Source: Parcubacteria group bacterium GW2011_GWD2_43_10 | GTDB taxonomy: Bacteria; Patescibacteriota; Patescibacteriia; Veblenbacterales; UBA10138 | Length of the DNA stretch: 8,761 nt | Direction of reading: 5' to 3' | Assembly: GCA_000995845.1 (NCBI GenBank) | Contig: LCEZ01000025.1 | Span: forward strand, 1 to 8,761 | In this document: one piece after another, positions 6,711 to 8,761 of the stretch | Position numbering within the stretch: position 1 is the stretch's first letter | Layout of the letters: each line of letters opens with the position of its first letter | The notes under the pieces: generated by a model | The model's database searches: none | Seen by the model: the letters and a program-made list of their open reading frames with translations, nothing else | Told to the model about the DNA's origin: nothing | Translations under genes and position numbers: made by a program

Positions 6711-6740
6711 CTCATATCTTACTATTATAACTTACGTCAA
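6711..6740 (-). promoter_or_regulatory. Candidate promoter of the transglycosylase gene using the palindrome end
   Basis: On the minus strand the outer end of the left palindrome supplies TTGACG (6735-6740). At 18 bases lies TATGAG (6711-6716), four of six matches to the -10 consensus. A perfect TATAAT also occurs at 6724-6729, but with no -35 at proper spacing. Evidence is consensus matching only. Confidence 0.3.
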
Positions 6741-6768
6741 ATATGTCCGGCCGGACATATTTGACGTA
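6733..6768. repeat. 36-bp perfect palindrome, left copy
   Basis: The arm TACGTCAAATATGTCCGG is followed immediately by its exact reverse complement, with no loop and its centre between 6750 and 6751. It lies 21 bases past the stop of the PaaX/Cas2-like gene. It is 32/36 identical to the copy at 7373-7408. Lack of a loop and of a T-tract argues against an ordinary terminator. Confidence 0.97.
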
Positions 6769-6789
6769 GTATAATAAACTTTAAATTAT

Positions 6790-7341
6790 TTACTTTGGGG
6801 ATATCAGGAAATCGGTAGCTTGATATACATTTACCCATTTACCAACCTTAGCGCTTCTAATGAAGTTGGCTACCACATCATAGGAATTAAGCTGACTAAC
6901 CCAGACGCTCTGCTGCAACTTTTTAAAACCTCCCACTTTCAACATCTTCCGCCACAAACGGCGCTCGACCGACATCTGCTCTGGTATATCAAATACAACC
7001 ACAGTAAACCAGCCTTTACGATGGGGTAATGATTCGCGCCAAGTACGAGCCTGATTATAACTCCTACCTTTTTCAGTCAACTCTAAACTGAATTTATTAC
7101 CCACTCGATGAATATCTATATATTTCCGACGCTGAAGCTCACTTAACTTCCTTCTTAATTCTGCTTGGTTATGAATCTTCTTTAATTCGGCTACATATCC
7201 CCTACCACCACGACCATAAGCTGAGCCATATCTTGAAGCGATGGCTGACCAAAGCTTCCCAAAATCAACCACTGACTCACCTAAATCACGTATTAAAGCA
7301 AGGATAACTTTGGTTAAGGGCTGTGATGATCGCTTATTCAT
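6790..7341 (-). CDS. PaaX-like protein: N-terminal winged helix, C-terminal Cas2-like domain
   Basis: The 183 residues have two parts. Residues about 8-95 form a winged-helix region: LTKVILALIRDLG, then ELRRKLSELQRRKYIDIHRVGNKFSLELTEKG, in which the last part is a recognition helix plus wing. Residues about 108-180 form a Cas2-like ferredoxin fold. KGWFTVVVFDIPEQ (109-122) is the first strand with the acidic residue D118 at the Cas2 nuclease position. RRLWRKMLKVGGFKKLQQSVWVS (127-149) matches the R-x(n)-L-x(2)-G-F-x(2)-L-Q-x-S-V-W pattern shared by Cas2 and the PaaX C-terminal region. Such proteins are often labelled Cas2 in Patescibacteria, but there is no CRISPR array or cas1 here. PaaX proteins are DNA-binding repressors. 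The gene lies between two 36-bp palindromes, which are its likely binding or processing sites (inference). The ATG at 7341 has no Shine-Dalgarno, and a predicted promoter would give a nearly leaderless mRNA. Confidence 0.82.
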   Translation of the reverse strand: MNKRSSQPLTKVILALIRDLGESVVDFGKLWSAIASRYGSAYGRGGRGYVAELKKIHNQAELRRKLSELQRRKYIDIHRVGNKFSLELTEKGRSYNQARTWRESLPHRKGWFTVVVFDIPEQMSVERRLWRKMLKVGGFKKLQQSVWVSQLNSYDVVANFIRSAKVGKWVNVYQATDFLISPK

Positions 7342-7351
7342 AGTGCATTAA

Positions 7352-7380
7352 AGATTAGCAAACCATACCTAATACGTCAA
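7352..7380 (-). promoter_or_regulatory. Candidate promoter of the PaaX/Cas2-like gene, overlapping the right palindrome
   Basis: TTGACG (7375-7380, minus strand) is the end of the right palindrome and matches the -35 consensus at five of six. TAATCT (7352-7357) follows at 17 bases but matches the -10 poorly. Transcription would start only a few bases before the ATG. A protein bound to the palindrome would cover the -35, which suits autorepression. Confidence 0.35.
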
Positions 7381-7408
7381 AAGTGTCCGGCCGGACACTT
7401 TTGACGTA
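7373..7408. repeat. 36-bp perfect palindrome, right copy
   Basis: The arm TACGTCAAAAGTGTCCGG is followed immediately by its exact reverse complement, with its centre between 7390 and 7391. It lies 31 bases upstream of the PaaX/Cas2-like start codon. Compared with the left copy, arm positions 10 and 11 are AG instead of TA, and both changes are mirrored in the other arm. Confidence 0.97.
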
Positions 7409-7487
7409 GGATATTTGAATATATACTCTTTAATATATTTGTATTGTAATCAAATATATTTTCAGGCAGTGATTATTTTAGAATTGC

Positions 7488-8761
7488 TTACGGCGTAGCG
7501 CCGCCCCCACCGCCACCTTCACCGCCACCTGATTCACTAGCACTACTGGCTCGCCATAGCTCTACTCTACTAGTTGGTGTACCACCGCTCAAATAAACTG
7601 ATACACCAGGAGAACCGGAAGCTAAAGATGAATCAGTGGTTTGGTTACGCAATACGCCATTTATATAGGCTTTAAGTGTTGTACCTGAAACTTCCAACCT
7701 AATGGTATCAGTGGCAGTCGGGTACGGAGTACTTAAGTCCAAAAGCACTGTAGGTGTACCGCTAACAACTTTAAATATCTCAAACGAAGTAGTGGTAGCC
7801 CTCAGTCCGTAGAAATTACTGGCGTCAGCGACTCTGACCGCGGCAATGACCTGATGACTAGCGGGTAAGGCAGACATAATAACTTCGCTGTACTGATTAT
7901 TACTCAAGCTACTTCCACTCCAATAAACCAGGTTGTAAGCATCTGCCGTAGCACCACCAAAGTCAGAGCTACTGTAAATTTGGGGCGTGCCGGCAACAAC
8001 TGTCCAGTTACTACCCAAAGATACCCGCTCAAAGTCATCACAAAGTCCACTGGAGCCTTCACAGGAAACGCCACCCGAACCACCACCCTGTACATTCAAG
8101 CTACCACCATGCCAGTACTCAATGCGCGAAGTGGGACCTTGATCAGCACGGAAGGTGTACGCGCCATTAGCACCGGAAGTAAATGAGGTATCAGTGGTAG
8201 TACCACGCAATGAACCATTGCGGTAGGCACGGAGGGTACTACCTTCCGCTTCCAAACGAATGGTATCACCTGCCACGGGGTACGGTGTACTCAGATCAAC
8301 CAAAGTTGCTCCACTACCACCAACAAATTCCCGAAGTAAGAATGAAGCTCCATCTGAAACTAAAGCATAGAAGTTATCACCGTTACTAAGTCTGACCACT
8401 GCTGCTACCTGATCATTGGTGGTAAAAGAAGTAATAGTAATTTCACTGAATTGATCATTGCCGAAGGTTGCCGCAGTCCAGGTAGCCAGACAACGCACAT
8501 TTGTAGAGCCACCACCAAAATCAGAACTATTAAATATCTCTGGCACGCAGGCGGTGTGACTAGTGTTCCAGTTACTGCCTAAGGCAGGGCCAGCTCGTTC
8601 AAATGTATCGGTGCCTTCGTAGTACTGCGGAGTACCGCCGCCTTGACCTAAATACGGGTCACCAGAACCTCGGCTTACAAAACGCCAGCAAGTGCCATTG
8701 TTGCCAAAATCAGAGTTGGTTTCGCTCAAATTAGTATTATTGGTGCCGCCCTGACAACCGG
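7488..8761 (-). CDS. Surface/secreted protein with tandem concanavalin (LamG)-like repeats, N-terminus outside window
   Basis: The frame is open from the window edge to TAA at 7488, about 423 residues. A TTG at 8729 could be read as a start, but ten further codons upstream (GCQGGTNNTN) are open and similar in style, so the gene is a 3' fragment. It holds two homologous units of about 165 residues, each beginning with (D/T)-FER-x(3-5)-LGSNW and containing SSDFGG, a QVxAxVR-x(5)-NFY strand, LVDLSTPYP-like, DTIRLE-x(4)-TLxAY-x-NGxLR and PTSR-x-E-x-W. This beta-rich pattern fits a laminin-G/concanavalin-like lectin fold, which commonly binds carbohydrate on cell surfaces. Upstream, SDFGNNGTCWRF looks like a scrap of a further unit. 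The units are joined by a GGGSGG linker with nearby cysteines. The protein ends in a glycine-rich tail (SGGGEGGGGGGATP) with no anchor. A secreted location is inferred, since the signal peptide would lie outside the window. Confidence 0.72.
   Translation of the reverse strand, partial: GCQGGTNNTNLSETNSDFGNNGTCWRFVSRGSGDPYLGQGGGTPQYYEGTDTFERAGPALGSNWNTSHTACVPEIFNSSDFGGGSTNVRCLATWTAATFGNDQFSEITITSFTTNDQVAAVVRLSNGDNFYALVSDGASFLLREFVGGSGATLVDLSTPYPVAGDTIRLEAEGSTLRAYRNGSLRGTTTDTSFTSGANGAYTFRADQGPTSRIEYWHGGSLNVQGGGSGGVSCEGSSGLCDDFERVSLGSNWTVVAGTPQIYSSSDFGGATADAYNLVYWSGSSLSNNQYSEVIMSALPASHQVIAAVRVADASNFYGLRATTTSFEIFKVVSGTPTVLLDLSTPYPTATDTIRLEVSGTTLKAYINGVLRNQTTDSSLASGSPGVSVYLSGGTPTSRVELWRASSASESGGGEGGGGGGATP
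7551..8039 (-). repeat. LamG-like repeat unit B
   Basis: This unit runs from DFERVSLGSNW to RVELWRA and is the C-terminal copy. It has lost the two cysteines present inside unit A (CVPEIF and VRCLATW), whereas a cysteine pair lies just before it (SCEGSSGLC). Confidence 0.8.
8109..8606 (-). repeat. LamG-like repeat unit A
   Basis: This unit runs from TFERAGPALGSNW to RIEYWHGG. It aligns end to end with unit B in the same protein, including LVDLSTPYP and DTIRLE, so the pair arose by tandem duplication. The DNA is clearly diverged, indicating an old duplication. Confidence 0.8.

Larger units (their letters stand above)
6733..7408. other. Palindrome-flanked PaaX/Cas2-like cassette (possible mobile or domesticated element)
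   Basis: A 676-bp unit consists of one gene enclosed by two near-identical 36-bp palindromes at its outer edges. I found no other copy of the palindrome in the window. No target-site duplication is evident next to the outer edges. Mobility is inferred only from the arrangement, which resembles REP-flanked RAYT genes. An alternative is that both palindromes are operators bound by the encoded protein. Confidence 0.4.

Noticed and set aside
6790..7341. A genuine CRISPR adaptation Cas2
   Set aside because: The N-terminal winged helix and length fit PaaX-like proteins better, and there is no cas1, other cas gene or repeat array nearby.
6733..7408. The two palindromes as a CRISPR array or as plain terminators
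   Set aside because: There are only two copies 640 bp apart with a gene between, so there are no spacers. They have no loop or T-tract, unlike the clear terminators at 4339-4367 and 5549-5581.
7904..8186. Small open frames on both strands inside the LamG-like gene
   Set aside because: They are out-of-frame or antisense readings of a repetitive Gly/Ser/Thr-rich coding sequence and carry no domain signal.
8727..8729. TTG at 8729 as the start of the LamG-like protein
   Set aside because: The frame stays open to the window edge with similar composition, and no signal peptide follows the TTG. The true start is outside the window.

Overview
The window looks like a piece of a Patescibacteria (Candidate Phyla Radiation) chromosome, probably Parcubacteria-like. 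The grounds are compact AT-leaning genes, a shortened TsaB-like protein, a rplJ-rplL unit with a CPR-style L10 leader, an inner-membrane pseudo-phosphatase/propeller protein, and a PaaX/Cas2-like protein of the kind often annotated as Cas2 in these genomes. This taxonomic placement is inference: there is no rRNA gene here. The standard genetic code fits, and all ten visible stop codons are TAA.

Layout. Positions 1-95 (+) hold the last codons of an integrase-type transposase. A leftward operon at 116-2057 (-) encodes, in transcription order, a winged-HTH/degenerate nucleotidyltransferase protein, a CorA-type Mg2+ channel and a TsaB-like protein, with gaps of only 3-4 bases. Divergent from it is a 699-residue membrane protein (2177-4276, +) with an apparently dead PP2C-like domain, one membrane segment and a beta-propeller. 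Two terminator hairpins follow, the second shared with the convergent rplJ-rplL operon (4376-5365, -). That operon has a good promoter and a structured L10 leader with a possible attenuator hairpin. A strong terminator at 5549-5581 separates it from an MltD-like lytic transglycosylase (5608-6633, -).

The most unusual part is 6733-7408. A small winged-helix/Cas2-fold (PaaX-like) gene is framed by two perfect 36-bp palindromes centred on TGTCCGGCCGGACA. The two palindromes differ from each other only at four positions, and these are changed symmetrically so that both remain perfect palindromes. Their ends carry TTGACG, a good -35 match, facing outward. This gene-plus-palindrome arrangement recalls a RAYT/REPIN-like domesticated element or a self-regulated DNA-processing locus. 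It is the best candidate for an undescribed system in the window.

The right end (7488-8761, -) is the 3' part of a secreted or surface protein with two tandem concanavalin/LamG-like repeats and a glycine-rich tail. It continues beyond the window.
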